Part shown: positions 36,876-45,372 of the stretch, one piece after another
How the letters are laid out: every line of letters starts with the position of its first letter
How positions within the stretch are numbered: the first letter of the stretch is position 1
NCBI GenBank assembly: GCA_002742845.1
Contig: DLUH01000005.1
Location: 806,553 to 870,552, forward strand
DNA from: Sulfurovum sp. UBA12169
GTDB taxonomy: Bacteria > Campylobacterota > Campylobacteria > Campylobacterales > Sulfurovaceae
Direction of reading: 5' to 3'
DNA: 64,000 nt
Made by a program: the position numbers and the translations under genes
The notes under the pieces: model-generated
Seen by the model: the letters and a program-made list of their open reading frames with translations, nothing else
What the model was told of the DNA's origin: nothing
The model's database searches: none

Positions 36876-37169
36876 ATGGTAGTCCATATCGTAATGTTTC
36901 AGTTTAAAGAAGAAAACAAAAAACCCAATATCATTCAAGCCAAGCAGATGCTTGAAAATTTGATGGGAGCCGTGCCTTCCCTTAGAAGTATGGATGTGGG
37001 GGTCAACTTTTCGACAGAAGACAGAGCGATGGATCTTAGCATTATTGCTTCTTTTGAGAGCAAAGAAGGCCTTGATGCCTATGCGGTCCACCCTGAGCAC
37101 CTCAAAGTAATCGATTTTATTAAGACGGCTGTAGAATATTCTAAAGTAGTAGATTATGAGAGAATATGA
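36876..37169 (+). CDS. Dabb-family (stress-responsive A/B barrel) protein
   Basis: A 97-residue protein with the Dabb pattern: MVVHIVMFQFKEE at the start, SLRSMDVGVNF in the middle, and AVHPEHLKVIDFI with the conserved His-Pro-x-His toward the end. Dabb proteins form dimeric ferredoxin-like barrels of varied, mostly unknown function. It is translationally coupled to recR (4-base overlap, ATGA). A tight GAGAGG site precedes the ATG. Confidence 0.85.
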   Translation: MVVHIVMFQFKEENKKPNIIQAKQMLENLMGAVPSLRSMDVGVNFSTEDRAMDLSIIASFESKEGLDAYAVHPEHLKVIDFIKTAVEYSKVVDYERI

Positions 37170-37735
37170 GAAAGCACAGGATAGAAGCATTTGAAAATCT
37201 GGTAGAAGCCTTGGGAGCATTGCCCGGGATCGGCAAAAAAACAGCAATTCGTTTGGCATACCATATGGTGATGGAAGACGGGTTTGCAGGAATGAAGCTT
37301 GCGCATGCTATTGAAACGGGCGTCAACAGCATTCAAAAATGCAGCAAATGCCACAATATGAGTGAAGATGAATTGTGTGCGATTTGTTCTGATCCTTTTA
37401 GAGACAGCTCTAAGCTCTGTATTGTACAAAGTGCAAAAGATATTTTAACCATAGAAGAGAGCAGACAGTTTTTGGGTGTTTATTATGTGGTTTCGCAGGT
37501 GAGCGATCTGGACGAGAGCCATCTTTTGTATGCGGCACATGGAGTAGATGAAGTGATTTTTGCTTTTCCTCCAAGCATTGCCACCGATACGATGATTCTT
37601 TACATTGAAGATAAGCTCAAAGGATTAAATATCAATTTTACCAAAATAGCACAAGGGGTGCCTACGGGGGTGGAGCTCGAAAATATCGATTTGCTTTCAC
37701 TCTCTCGTGCGTTTGAAGCAAGAGTGAAGATATAA
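37166..37735 (+). CDS. recR: Recombination mediator RecR
   Basis: DNA repair protein that with RecO loads RecA at gaps. The 189 residues begin with the helix-hairpin-helix (EALGALPGIGKKTAIRLAYHM), then the four-cysteine zinc finger (CSKCHNMSEDELCAIC), a Toprim domain (ESHLLYAAHGVDEVIFAFPPS) and the Walker-B-like end with GVPTGVELENID. Length is about 10 residues short of typical but complete. It is cotranscribed with the Dabb gene. Confidence 0.96.
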   Translation: MRKHRIEAFENLVEALGALPGIGKKTAIRLAYHMVMEDGFAGMKLAHAIETGVNSIQKCSKCHNMSEDELCAICSDPFRDSSKLCIVQSAKDILTIEESRQFLGVYYVVSQVSDLDESHLLYAAHGVDEVIFAFPPSIATDTMILYIEDKLKGLNINFTKIAQGVPTGVELENIDLLSLSRAFEARVKI

Positions 37736-37756
37736 ATCAAAAAAATACCTTGGAGG

Positions 37757-38806
37757 CTACTCTTGAGCGCATTTTTCGTTGATATAGTCTTGGATGAATT
37801 GGCGTACCTGGGCGTAGACAAAGGAATCTTTGTATGTATCAATCTTTCCCCCGCTGGCGTTGGGGTGACCGCCGCCGCCGCCGATATGTTCAGCCATTTT
37901 TGAAACATCCAGCTTGTTATTGCTGCGCAAAGAAAAATGGCCTCTGAAGTTGATATCCATATAAAAGTCATAGTCAGGATTGTTGACAAGAAACGTGTTG
38001 CCGATGATGGAAGTGTTGCCTATATTGTATCCCAGGATGCCCTTGTATCCTTTGTAATGAATGGTGAGGCGCGCCTTATCGATACCTAAAAGATCTGTGA
38101 CGTAAAAAGCAACAAGGTTGTCTTTGGTGTTGTTTGCTTCTCTCATAAAAAAAGATTTTTTGATCCGGTGCAGCGCATCATCAAGTTTAATGGGAGCATC
38201 GGCATCGTCTGCCATTTGTTTCGCTGCTTCGATAAGCGAGAGTTTCAAGGCTCTGTCCTCGTCGGGGAATAGGATGCGATTGATCTCTTTTGCGCCCGAA
38301 ATCATGCCAAGCATCACTTTGCCGTATTCAAAAAGCGTGTCTTGATTCAGCCAGATATCGACGGCATTGACTGCCTGTACAATATGCAAAAACGTATGGT
38401 CTAGATCAAAATCATAATGTCTTTTGAGCCAATCATAAGTGATGCGCGTGGCGCTGCGGGAAGTGTCCAGCGTGTACCATGCAAAACGTTCTGCGGTATT
38501 GGCGCCTGTTGCATGGTGGTCAAGCAGTTGCAGTTTTGCACCGATACGTACGGCTTCTTTTTCTATCCAATTTGCTTCTTTCGTGCTAAGGTTAAGATCC
38601 GTGATAAGGATCAATGCTTCGGTATTTTCTCCGCGAACAAATTTGTCTTGCTCGATCTTGTGGACTATCTCTTCGAGCCTTGCAGTCACTTCGGGTCCAT
38701 AGTTTGCATTGTAGCACACGATGTTCTCAAAGCATTGCACGGTAAGGTATTGGCATGCATACCCGTCAAGGTCGATGTGGGAAAGATGATAAATGTATTG
38801 TTTCAT
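37757..38806 (-). CDS. DHH-family phosphoesterase
   Basis: A 349-residue cytosolic metallo-phosphoesterase. The N-terminal DHH domain shows HLSHIDLDGYACQYLT (motif I Asp residues), ILITDLNLS and the LLDHHATG signature; the C-terminal DHHA1 domain ends with GGGGHPNASGGKI. Relatives include nanoRNases and c-di-AMP phosphodiesterases; the plain two-domain layout without membrane or PAS parts favours a nanoRNase-like enzyme, but the substrate is not decidable from sequence. It converges on recR. Confidence 0.82.
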   Translation of the reverse strand: MKQYIYHLSHIDLDGYACQYLTVQCFENIVCYNANYGPEVTARLEEIVHKIEQDKFVRGENTEALILITDLNLSTKEANWIEKEAVRIGAKLQLLDHHATGANTAERFAWYTLDTSRSATRITYDWLKRHYDFDLDHTFLHIVQAVNAVDIWLNQDTLFEYGKVMLGMISGAKEINRILFPDEDRALKLSLIEAAKQMADDADAPIKLDDALHRIKKSFFMREANNTKDNLVAFYVTDLLGIDKARLTIHYKGYKGILGYNIGNTSIIGNTFLVNNPDYDFYMDINFRGHFSLRSNNKLDVSKMAEHIGGGGGHPNASGGKIDTYKDSFVYAQVRQFIQDYINEKCAQE

Positions 38807-38916
38807 GATAAAAGATACCTTTTTAATTTTTAATCATACCAAATAGAGCCACTGATGCAGGCGATCAATAAAATGGCTGTTGCGACAGTATGTTTCAGGC
38901 TTTGTTTGAAAAGCAT

Positions 38917-39318
38917 TTATAATAATATATCGCCCAACGTCAGATCAAATAAAAAATCATCGATTTTTGTTTGAAATTTAAGTAAAAACGGAGAGATGGC
39001 ACAGCTTCCGATCATTCCGTTCGGACAGGTTTGGGCATATTGGGCACAATCAAAAACAGTAGGCATTTTTCCTTCTGCAGCACAGATGACATCATAAACC
39101 GGGATACTGTTAATATCTTTTGCCAGCATAAATCCGCCGTGTGCGCCTTTTCTGGATTCCAGGATACCCTGTTTGGCCAAATTTTGAAGAATTTTAGCCA
39201 GAAAACTTTTAGGGATGCAAAGTTCATTTGCCAATTGTTCAGCTCCGATAGGGGCTTCTGCTTTTCGAATGGTATCCAAAGAAAGTAACGCATATTCGCT
39301 CGCACGTGTCAATAACAT
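38917..39318 (-). CDS. Rrf2-family iron-sulphur regulator
   Basis: A 133-residue winged-helix repressor. The N-terminal helix-turn-helix (LANELCIPKSFLAKILQNLAKQGIL, then the wing SRKGAHGGFML) is typical Rrf2. Three cysteines at 91, 98 and 106 match the spacing of the [2Fe-2S] ligands of IscR (92, 98, 104), so cluster binding is likely. A perfect dyad at 39352-39371 lies 34 bases before its start and should be its own operator. It is divergent from rpsO; no isc genes are nearby, so other targets are unknown. Confidence 0.88.
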   Translation of the reverse strand: MLLTRASEYALLSLDTIRKAEAPIGAEQLANELCIPKSFLAKILQNLAKQGILESRKGAHGGFMLAKDINSIPVYDVICAAEGKMPTVFDCAQYAQTCPNGMIGSCAISPFLLKFQTKIDDFLFDLTLGDILL

Positions 39319-39351
39319 AATGAGACCTTATTTAATGAATTAGGAGTATAT

Positions 39352-39371
39352 TACTCTAATTTATATTAGAG
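39352..39371 (-). promoter_or_regulatory. Operator dyad before the Rrf2 gene
   Basis: Perfect ACTCTAAT-TTAT-ATTAGAGT, with a second partial repeat (GGAGTATATTACTC) overlapping its left side at 39342-39355. It lies between the divergent Rrf2 and rpsO genes. Confidence 0.65.
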
Positions 39372-39480
39372 TTTGGTTTGGCCGAAAGACAGATTGGCCT
39401 AAGCTCCAAAAAAGAATAGTATGGTATCATTGCGCTCCCAAATACACTTTGGAAAATAAAATACCAATCAGGAGGTCATT

Positions 39481-39750
39481 ATGGCTTTGGATCAGGCGAA
39501 AAAAGCAGAAATTATCGCAAAATACGCTAGAGGCGACAAAGATACAGGTTCAACAGAGGTGCAAGTGGGACTTATTACAGAAAGAATTACGTACCTTACA
39601 GAACACCTTAAAATCAACAAAAAAGACCACTCATCAAGAGTAGGGCTTCTTAAGCTTGTAGGTCAAAGAAGAAGACTTATGAGATATCTTAAGACTAAAG
39701 ATATCAGTCGATGGAATACGATCAAAAACGATCTTGGCATCAGAAACTAA
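39481..39750 (+). CDS. rpsO: 30S ribosomal protein S15
   Basis: Primary 16S rRNA-binding ribosomal protein, 89 residues, with DTGSTEVQVGLITERI, the HLKINKKDHSSRVGLL rRNA-binding loop and GQRRRLMRYLK. A very strong AGGAGGT site precedes the ATG. The leader contains a small hairpin (CCAAA-TACAC-TTTGG, ending 39452) that might serve S15 autoregulation, which is known in other bacteria with other structures. It is not beside pnp here, unlike in E. coli. Confidence 0.98.
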   Translation: MALDQAKKAEIIAKYARGDKDTGSTEVQVGLITERITYLTEHLKINKKDHSSRVGLLKLVGQRRRLMRYLKTKDISRWNTIKNDLGIRN

Positions 39751-39797
39751 TCTTTTTTTCAATCCAGCCGCCTTTGGCAGCTGGACAAAACCGCGCG

Positions 39798-40100
39798 CTA
39801 GAGTGTACTGATATACTCTGCCACCGAACGAATCTCTTCTTTGCTGTATCTGTCTAGCAAATTCTTTTTATATATTTTTGCGATAGGCATTGCTTTCTTT
39901 TTACCCGAAGCAAACTGTTCCACATCTTCAACAATTTCTTCTGCAGACATCCCTTTGATAGCCTTTGAGTGCTCGGCAGCAACTTTCTCTCCTTCATAGC
40001 CATGGCAACCTGCGCAAGTTTTGTCATAGATTGATTTCCCTGATGCCGCACACAAAAAACCAGTCATTAAGAAAGGTAACAAAATTTTTATTTTTCTCAT
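39798..40100 (-). CDS. Small periplasmic cytochrome c
   Basis: A 100-residue class I c-type cytochrome. The start is ATG 40100, with GGAGAG 5 bases upstream; nine extra residues from 40127 are not needed. A signal peptide (MRKIKILLPFLMTGFLCAAS) is followed by the haem motif Cys29-Ala-Gly-Cys32-His33 and a likely axial Met in KKAMPIAK. It should carry electrons in the periplasm, for example to an oxidase. It has its own transcript; a hairpin between it and rpsO lacks a U tract. A role with the 43.8-kb haem porin is possible but not shown. Confidence 0.92.
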   Translation of the reverse strand: MRKIKILLPFLMTGFLCAASGKSIYDKTCAGCHGYEGEKVAAEHSKAIKGMSAEEIVEDVEQFASGKKKAMPIAKIYKKNLLDRYSKEEIRSVAEYISTL

Positions 40101-40189
40101 TTTCTCTCCTTTTTTAAATTGTAACAAACACCCTGTTTTGTAATGCTTAAAGAAGTGATCGATAGGCAGCGATGCAGTTTTTTATGAGA

Positions 40190-40966
40190 TTATGTCAGTG
40201 AAGAGAATTTATTATAAAGTTCGATTTTTGACGTGACGCGGTATTTGTTGAAAATATTTTTCATGTGTGTTTTAAGTGTATTGATCGATATCCCAAGCGT
40301 TTGCGCAACTTCACCGTAAGACATTCCGTTCAATACTTTACGCACTATTCTTTTTTCCTGTTCTGTGAGCAGTTTCATGTTTTCATCAATTCTCATGCAT
40401 TTGGAGTACACGAGGCTGTAGTGCTGATCGTACAGGGGTTGGAGCAAGGTTTGAAATACATTTTGGATGTTTTCAAGTTTTTTAAGATCGATTTTGTTTT
40501 CTGCTTGAAAGATAAAACACACAAAACCGATTTTATCTAGTTTATCAAAAGCATAAAGAGGCATCAAAACAGCTTCTTTCATCTTTATCTCTTCGGTAAA
40601 TGCTTTGGCTTCTTTCTGTGTTATTATGCCCTTGAACAGCTCAAACAGATCATGTATGGTATGGTGTTTTTGTCCGAGATTAAAATGATCGGTACAGTTT
40701 TTGACAAACTGATTCCAGTTTAGCTTTTTTTTGGGGAAAAGATATTGTATTAGCAGATGAGAAAAAAGCCTGTGTTTTTCAATAACATGCTCTACATGAA
40801 CCTTTTGGTGTTCATTGACACAGATCGCAATGATGTCCGCCTTTGATTTTTCAAGATAAAAATCACTATCCTTATGCAAAAGAGCCTTTAAGCTTCTGCC
40901 TTGAATGACACATCCTTGAATCTCTATAATCTTATGGAGAATCTCCTGGTCTGTGATCGTATGCAT
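40190..40966 (-). CDS. LuxR-type transcriptional regulator
   Basis: A 258-residue regulator with a C-terminal GerE/LuxR helix-turn-helix (LTEQEKRIVRKVLNGMSYGEVAQ, ISINTLKTHMKNIFNK). The N-terminal 190 residues are helical with no receiver signature (no phospho-acceptor Asp motif) and no autoinducer-domain motif that I recognise, so the input is unknown. Of two nearby ATGs, 40966 has AAGGAG at 8 bases and is preferred over 40972. It is divergent from the large surface lipoprotein, 198 bases away, and is its likely regulator. Confidence 0.8.
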   Translation of the reverse strand: MHTITDQEILHKIIEIQGCVIQGRSLKALLHKDSDFYLEKSKADIIAICVNEHQKVHVEHVIEKHRLFSHLLIQYLFPKKKLNWNQFVKNCTDHFNLGQKHHTIHDLFELFKGIITQKEAKAFTEEIKMKEAVLMPLYAFDKLDKIGFVCFIFQAENKIDLKKLENIQNVFQTLLQPLYDQHYSLVYSKCMRIDENMKLLTEQEKRIVRKVLNGMSYGEVAQTLGISINTLKTHMKNIFNKYRVTSKIELYNKFSSLT

Positions 40967-41164
40967 GTGCATGACTCCTTGGCAGATAATCTTTGAGTGA
41001 TTGTAGTCTACATTTTCTTAAGGTGTTCCTATTTTGTAGAAAATCACACGAAAGGGTGATGTATGCAGAATGATATTTTGCTATACTACAAATATAGTTT
41101 TGATTATATTATGATTTTATAGTAATTCAAAATCTAAAATCTATACTTAAAAAGGAAGGGAATT

Positions 41165-43699
41165 ATGATGAAAAAAAGTTTACTATCTTCATCTGCCGTA
41201 GCTCTTATAATGGGCAGTTTGCTAGTCGGATGCGGAGGAGGAAGCAGTTCGAGCTCAAGCGGAGAGGATGATCCGCTGGTGATCGAACCGCAGCCTCCGG
41301 TGACAGAGATCAACGGCACAACACTGTTGTGTGACGGAGGGGATTCGGAAGTATCGGTAGATGCAGCCGAGTTTAATGCCAGCCAAACTGTAAGAAGAAA
41401 TATCTCTTCTACTTCAAATGATCCAAGCAGCAAAAATTACCACAGAGAAAGTCCGACATCACACAATACGCCGGAGCCTTTGGATATGGTGGTGCTCTCA
41501 ACGCACGCAGACGGAAACCTGACCGAAGCCGGTGAGGCAGACACAAAAGTGCATCCGATCGTCGTCAGTTATGCCCAGCAGATCGTAGGAGACTATGAAA
41601 CGGGTATCGGAAGCGCAGATGTAGGCGATCCGACGCATGTAGACGGAGTTTTTGTGAGTTACTCCAGAGACAACGGCGATTCGTGGAAGAGCTATGTGAT
41701 CTCCGATACGACAGAGAAGAGTTCGATGCAGGTAGACTGGAACGGTACGGAGATTGAGTATCCGGGGCATGCGCAAAAACCCACCATGGCGGTAGAGGGC
41801 AACCATATCCTTGTAGCGTGGAACGACAAATACTGTCCAAGCAACAATCCGTTTGATCTTCCTCAAGAAGGCGATGATGCAAATGCCACCTATCCGACCG
41901 ACTATTTTGCCGTTAACGGGCCGCAAAAATCGATCGACTATGAAGGAGCAACGGCGTTGCCTGACGGTAAGCAGGTGTGGGAAGTACCGTTTAGCTGTGT
42001 ATGGACAGCCAGAGGTATTGTGGATCCTTCAACCGGAGATATTACATGGCATACGCCTCAACAGCTCACCACAGGGACAAGAGATTCTAACCACATTTGG
42101 ATCGCAAGTTCAAGCGCAGGATTTGCCATGTCGTGGCAAGAAGATACGGTGGGATTGCGTTCGGGCAACGGCGAAGGTCCCGGGGATGGCTGGAGCGGTG
42201 CGACAACCAATCACGGCTCGGATATCTGGTACACCTCTATCAAAATGGATGAGTTTGACGATATCAACGGGACTGATGAAAATGTAACCAAACCCAAATC
42301 GCTTTATAAATTCAACTATCCGGTGCGTATCACGGATAACGAAAAATGTTCCAATGACGATACGAAACCGTATTGCCAATATATATGTGACACTTACGGA
42401 TTTGTGACGTTGACTACCAACAACAACCAAGAAACCGAGATTACACGTTGTAAAACGTACGATACGGATATGCTGACCGATACGCAGGTTGTTTTAGACG
42501 GTGATACGGGCGCTTCCAGATCGGCGATAGAAATTCTTGTAACGGATCAAAATGAACATGTGGTGATCCTCGGATACGAAGAGACCAAAGGATTGTCAGA
42601 CAGCACGCCGGGCGAGCCTGATCAGGATCAAGGGGACAGCGAAACCAACATTTCCGTAGAAGGTAAATCGGTCTATTTTGAAAGTTTCAAATTTGACGCC
42701 CTCGATGCGTTTGACGAAACCAATCTTTCAACGATCCAAAATGTAGCGATGCCGCTGGTGAGTGCAGGAAATATTGTCAATATTAAAGTGCCTGAACAAA
42801 ACAATACTAGCAACATGATCTATGAGAATGCGCGAAGATTGGTGATCGGTACACAGGTGGATGATTGTGAGGCAGACAAATATACGTTTGCGTTTATGTA
42901 TAAACAGTCATTTGAAACCCAAGGAGGACCGGCAGATATGTATGTGCGTGTCAACCAAGGGTTTACTTATGATGATTTTGTGCCGCTAAACGGGCTCGTG
43001 GTGACCAATGTCAGTTCGCAAGCCTATAAAGTAGTGGAAAATATCGAAGATTACAACATTACATGGAGTGAAGCGAATCTTGATGACAATACGTACGACA
43101 ATGGCGAAGAAAATGTATTTTCTCCTCGTCTTTTCCTTAGAGGAAACAATATTTATGCAGGATTTGAGTATACGCCAAATGCCACCAAAACGGCTCAAGA
43201 AAATATGCCGGCGAATTTCCATATCCACAGATATGTAGACGGAAGCGGATGGCAAGGGCCTCAAAATATCACGGAAGTGCTTACAGGATGGGAAACAACA
43301 GTGGATGCGAGATTCTTTAGTACGCCTGAAGGAATGTATGACGACACCGGACTGGAATCAGACAAGAGCAATCCGAATGTATTTTTTGTGACATGGGGCA
43401 ATGTCGGCTATATCAGCAACGATAACCATGATCTAGGCAAAGCAGAAGGAGATCTTTTCTATCGACGTTCAACGGATGGCGGTGTGACATGGGAGCCTGA
43501 GCGCGTGCTTTCAAACAGAGAAAAAAGCGTCATCCAGGAAAAAGAGGTAGAGAGTTTTGCGTCACCGGATGGAAAAACGATCTACAATGTGTGGCTGCAG
43601 GATGAAGAGGAGTTTAATGCTACCGATCCGGATTCAGGTGTGGACAGCTGGTTTGGACGTGTGGATTACAATATTTCTATTGCGTCAGTGCCTGAGTAA
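41165..43699 (+). CDS. Large Asp-box (sialidase-like) lipoprotein
   Basis: A predicted outer-membrane lipoprotein of 844 residues. The lipobox LVGC (Cys23) is followed by a Gly/Ser spacer (GGGSSSSSSG) and an acidic body. Two Asp-box motifs, SRDNGDSW (167-174) and STDGGVTW (769-776), plus repeated ...AWND, VFFVTWGN and YNVWLQDE strands, suggest a beta-propeller like BNR/sialidase proteins. The sialidase catalytic Arg triad is not evident, so binding is more likely than hydrolysis. A set of Cys residues (positions near 222, 275, 393-405) may form disulphides. The gene has AAGGAAGGG before ATG and ends at a terminator. The exact role is unknown. Confidence 0.7.
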   Translation: MMKKSLLSSSAVALIMGSLLVGCGGGSSSSSSGEDDPLVIEPQPPVTEINGTTLLCDGGDSEVSVDAAEFNASQTVRRNISSTSNDPSSKNYHRESPTSHNTPEPLDMVVLSTHADGNLTEAGEADTKVHPIVVSYAQQIVGDYETGIGSADVGDPTHVDGVFVSYSRDNGDSWKSYVISDTTEKSSMQVDWNGTEIEYPGHAQKPTMAVEGNHILVAWNDKYCPSNNPFDLPQEGDDANATYPTDYFAVNGPQKSIDYEGATALPDGKQVWEVPFSCVWTARGIVDPSTGDITWHTPQQLTTGTRDSNHIWIASSSAGFAMSWQEDTVGLRSGNGEGPGDGWSGATTNHGSDIWYTSIKMDEFDDINGTDENVTKPKSLYKFNYPVRITDNEKCSNDDTKPYCQYICDTYGFVTLTTNNNQETEITRCKTYDTDMLTDTQVVLDGDTGASRSAIEILVTDQNEHVVILGYEETKGLSDSTPGEPDQDQGDSETNISVEGKSVYFESFKFDALDAFDETNLSTIQNVAMPLVSAGNIVNIKVPEQNNTSNMIYENARRLVIGTQVDDCEADKYTFAFMYKQSFETQGGPADMYVRVNQGFTYDDFVPLNGLVVTNVSSQAYKVVENIEDYNITWSEANLDDNTYDNGEENVFSPRLFLRGNNIYAGFEYTPNATKTAQENMPANFHIHRYVDGSGWQGPQNITEVLTGWETTVDARFFSTPEGMYDDTGLESDKSNPNVFFVTWGNVGYISNDNHDLGKAEGDLFYRRSTDGGVTWEPERVLSNREKSVIQEKEVESFASPDGKTIYNVWLQDEEEFNATDPDSGVDSWFGRVDYNISIASVPE

Positions 43700-43710
43700 A
43701 ACATAAAACA

Positions 43711-43730
43711 AAGCGGGCTTTGACCCGCTT
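43711..43730 (+). repeat. GC-rich hairpin after the lipoprotein gene
   Basis: Stem AAGCGGG/CCCGCTT with a 6-base loop, 12 bases after the stop. It has no U tract, so it is not an intrinsic terminator alone; it may protect the mRNA 3' end. Confidence 0.5.
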
Positions 43731-43741
43731 GATGATTGATC

Positions 43742-43782
43742 AAAAAAGCAAAAGATACCAAGTGGTGTCTTTTGCTTTTTTT
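43742..43782 (+). terminator. Strong bidirectional-type terminator
   Basis: An 18-bp stem (43742-43759 with 43764-43781) capped by a 4-base AAGT loop, with seven T at the 3' end. It separates the lipoprotein from the haem porin. A TATGAT -10 box (43785-43790) follows at once and would start the next gene. Confidence 0.88.
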
Positions 43783-43784
43783 GT

Positions 43785-43790
43785 TATGAT
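43785..43790 (+). promoter_or_regulatory. Probable -10 box of the haem-porin gene
   Basis: TATGAT directly after the terminator, 27 bases before the haem-porin ATG; leader contains GGGAGAGAGG. Confidence 0.5.
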
Positions 43791-43817
43791 GCTTAAAATA
43801 AAAAGGGAGAGAGGAAA

Positions 43818-45137
43818 ATGAAAACAAAAAAATATATAAAAGCAGCAGCGGGGATGTTTGCTTTTGCAGGGTTGAATCAAGAAGCTCAGGCATTGCCGAT
43901 GTTCAGTACGCAAACGGGGATGGATTGCAAATCGTGCCACTTGCAGCATATACCCAAGCTCAATGAATTTGGCAGAAAGTTTGCTGCTTCAGGTATGACG
44001 CTGAGTAAAAAAATATTAGACGAAAATATGACCGCAACCGATATCAATCCTTCGGTGATGGTCAAATCGCTTTATCAAAAAACGTGGGATAAACCGGGAG
44101 CATCGGGTGACGTGAGCACCAAAAGCCAAACAGAAGACGGAGAATTTTCTATCCCTAAAACAGCTACACTTTATTTGGGCGGCAGGGTAAGTGAAAATAT
44201 AGGGGGACTCGTCAATCTTTCCTATAAAAAAGAAGAAGATGAAGCCATTTCGGCAAAAGCAGCGTATGTTCAAGAAATCGAAGACGGGTTTTGGGGGATC
44301 GTAGGGTCTTCTTTTGCCGATTTTGGTCCGTTTTCTGGCATGGAATTTTATAACACAGGACTCTATAAGCCTCTAAGAACATTTGATATGAGAACACTCT
44401 CCAATGCATTTCAGGCATCCTCAATCGGTACGGGCGAATCAACGGGGTTGCAGGCTTATTATGACAAGGGCAACCTTTTTGGCACCGGAGATCATTTTTT
44501 TGTAACCGCGGGAGCGTATGCGCCGACACAGGACAATCTTTATATGGATATCGCAGACAACATTCTTCCTTTTGCCAGAATGGCATACCTATATCCTGTG
44601 GGTAATTTTAATGTGATGATGGGCGCATTTGCGATCGCCGGGGGATCAACCGTCGCATCTACGGAGTCTCTAAGCATTGAAAGAGAGACATACGGCATTG
44701 ACTTGCAGATCGAAGGAGAGATCGCAGAAAAGCTTGTTTCCTTGAATGTGGCAAAAGTATTGAAGAATGAAGTGACCTATACGGGCGTCGGCGCAGGAGC
44801 GGTTCATGAACTTGACAACTTGGACAATGAAGCATTCTCGATAGAAGGCGAAGTAAACCTTACACCTGATTTTGGCGTTAAATTGGCCTACATGAACTAT
44901 AATGACCGTTATACGTATCCAGATCACGACCATGGCGGAGAGGATCATGATCATGAATCGACCAATCAGTTTGTTGATGTAAAGGATTTGGACCATGCGA
45001 TCACCGTGGGGCTTGACTATTCGTTTGATTTTTATCTGCCTATGAAGGCCTCAGCAGAGTATTGTTGGGCAAAACCGAGTTTGGATAGAGTGAAAGATTA
45101 TGAAACACTTCTTTTTTCTCTAAATATGCTTTTTTAA
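43818..45137 (+). CDS. Cyc2-like fused cytochrome-outer-membrane porin
   Basis: A 439-residue exported protein. After a signal peptide (cleavage near AQA-LP), a single c-type haem motif, Cys37-Lys-Ser-Cys40-His41, lies in LPMFSTQTGMDCKSCH, followed by LNEFGRKFAASG; this block is very like the start of Cyc2-family proteins. The other 370 residues are amphipathic beta-strands ending in the aromatic LFSLNMLF, as in outer-membrane barrels (about 16 strands would fit, not counted by software). One loop is His/Asp-rich (DHDHGGEDHDHE, 369-380). Cyc2 moves electrons from Fe(II) into the periplasm (family knowledge); electron transfer across the outer membrane is inferred here. Confidence 0.78.
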   Translation: MKTKKYIKAAAGMFAFAGLNQEAQALPMFSTQTGMDCKSCHLQHIPKLNEFGRKFAASGMTLSKKILDENMTATDINPSVMVKSLYQKTWDKPGASGDVSTKSQTEDGEFSIPKTATLYLGGRVSENIGGLVNLSYKKEEDEAISAKAAYVQEIEDGFWGIVGSSFADFGPFSGMEFYNTGLYKPLRTFDMRTLSNAFQASSIGTGESTGLQAYYDKGNLFGTGDHFFVTAGAYAPTQDNLYMDIADNILPFARMAYLYPVGNFNVMMGAFAIAGGSTVASTESLSIERETYGIDLQIEGEIAEKLVSLNVAKVLKNEVTYTGVGAGAVHELDNLDNEAFSIEGEVNLTPDFGVKLAYMNYNDRYTYPDHDHGGEDHDHESTNQFVDVKDLDHAITVGLDYSFDFYLPMKASAEYCWAKPSLDRVKDYETLLFSLNMLF

Positions 45138-45290
45138 ATCCAAAAAACGAGTATCAATGGGGATAATTTGTCTCCATCGATGCTTTTTCCGCAGGATTAT
45201 TTCAAAAATCTCATAAATACTTTTTAGTACACAACCCCTCGCCTTCCTGTTTTGTTTTTTAGTGTAACGGTGTAAATTGTAGATCTCTAA

Positions 45291-45315
45291 AAGTTTAGTC
45301 TATTTAACTAAACTT
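45291..45315 (+). promoter_or_regulatory. Dyad operator before grpE-dnaK
   Basis: Perfect AAGTTTAGT-N7-ACTAAACTT, 27 bases before the -35 box. The N7 spacing and outward CTT/AAG resemble the HspR site HAIR (CTTGAGT-N7-ACTCAAG). No CIRCE repeat is present. Confidence 0.55.
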
Positions 45316-45342
45316 AATTTATAAAAAATATGAAGCATGTAC

Positions 45343-45372
45343 TTGACAATCATTCGCTCAATGTTGTATAAT
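45343..45372 (+). promoter_or_regulatory. Sigma-70 promoter of grpE-dnaK
   Basis: TTGACA (45343-45348), 18-base spacer, TATAAT (45367-45372), 53 bases before the grpE start. Both boxes are perfect consensus, rare for this genome. Confidence 0.82.

Noticed and set aside
39763-39785. Hairpin between rpsO and the cytochrome gene as a terminator
   Set aside because: The stem TCCAGC/GCTGGA has no U tract after it on either strand; T7 precedes it.
45138-45290. CIRCE element before grpE
   Set aside because: No TTAGCACTC-N9-GAGTGCTAA or near match; the dyad found has a different sequence and N7 spacing.
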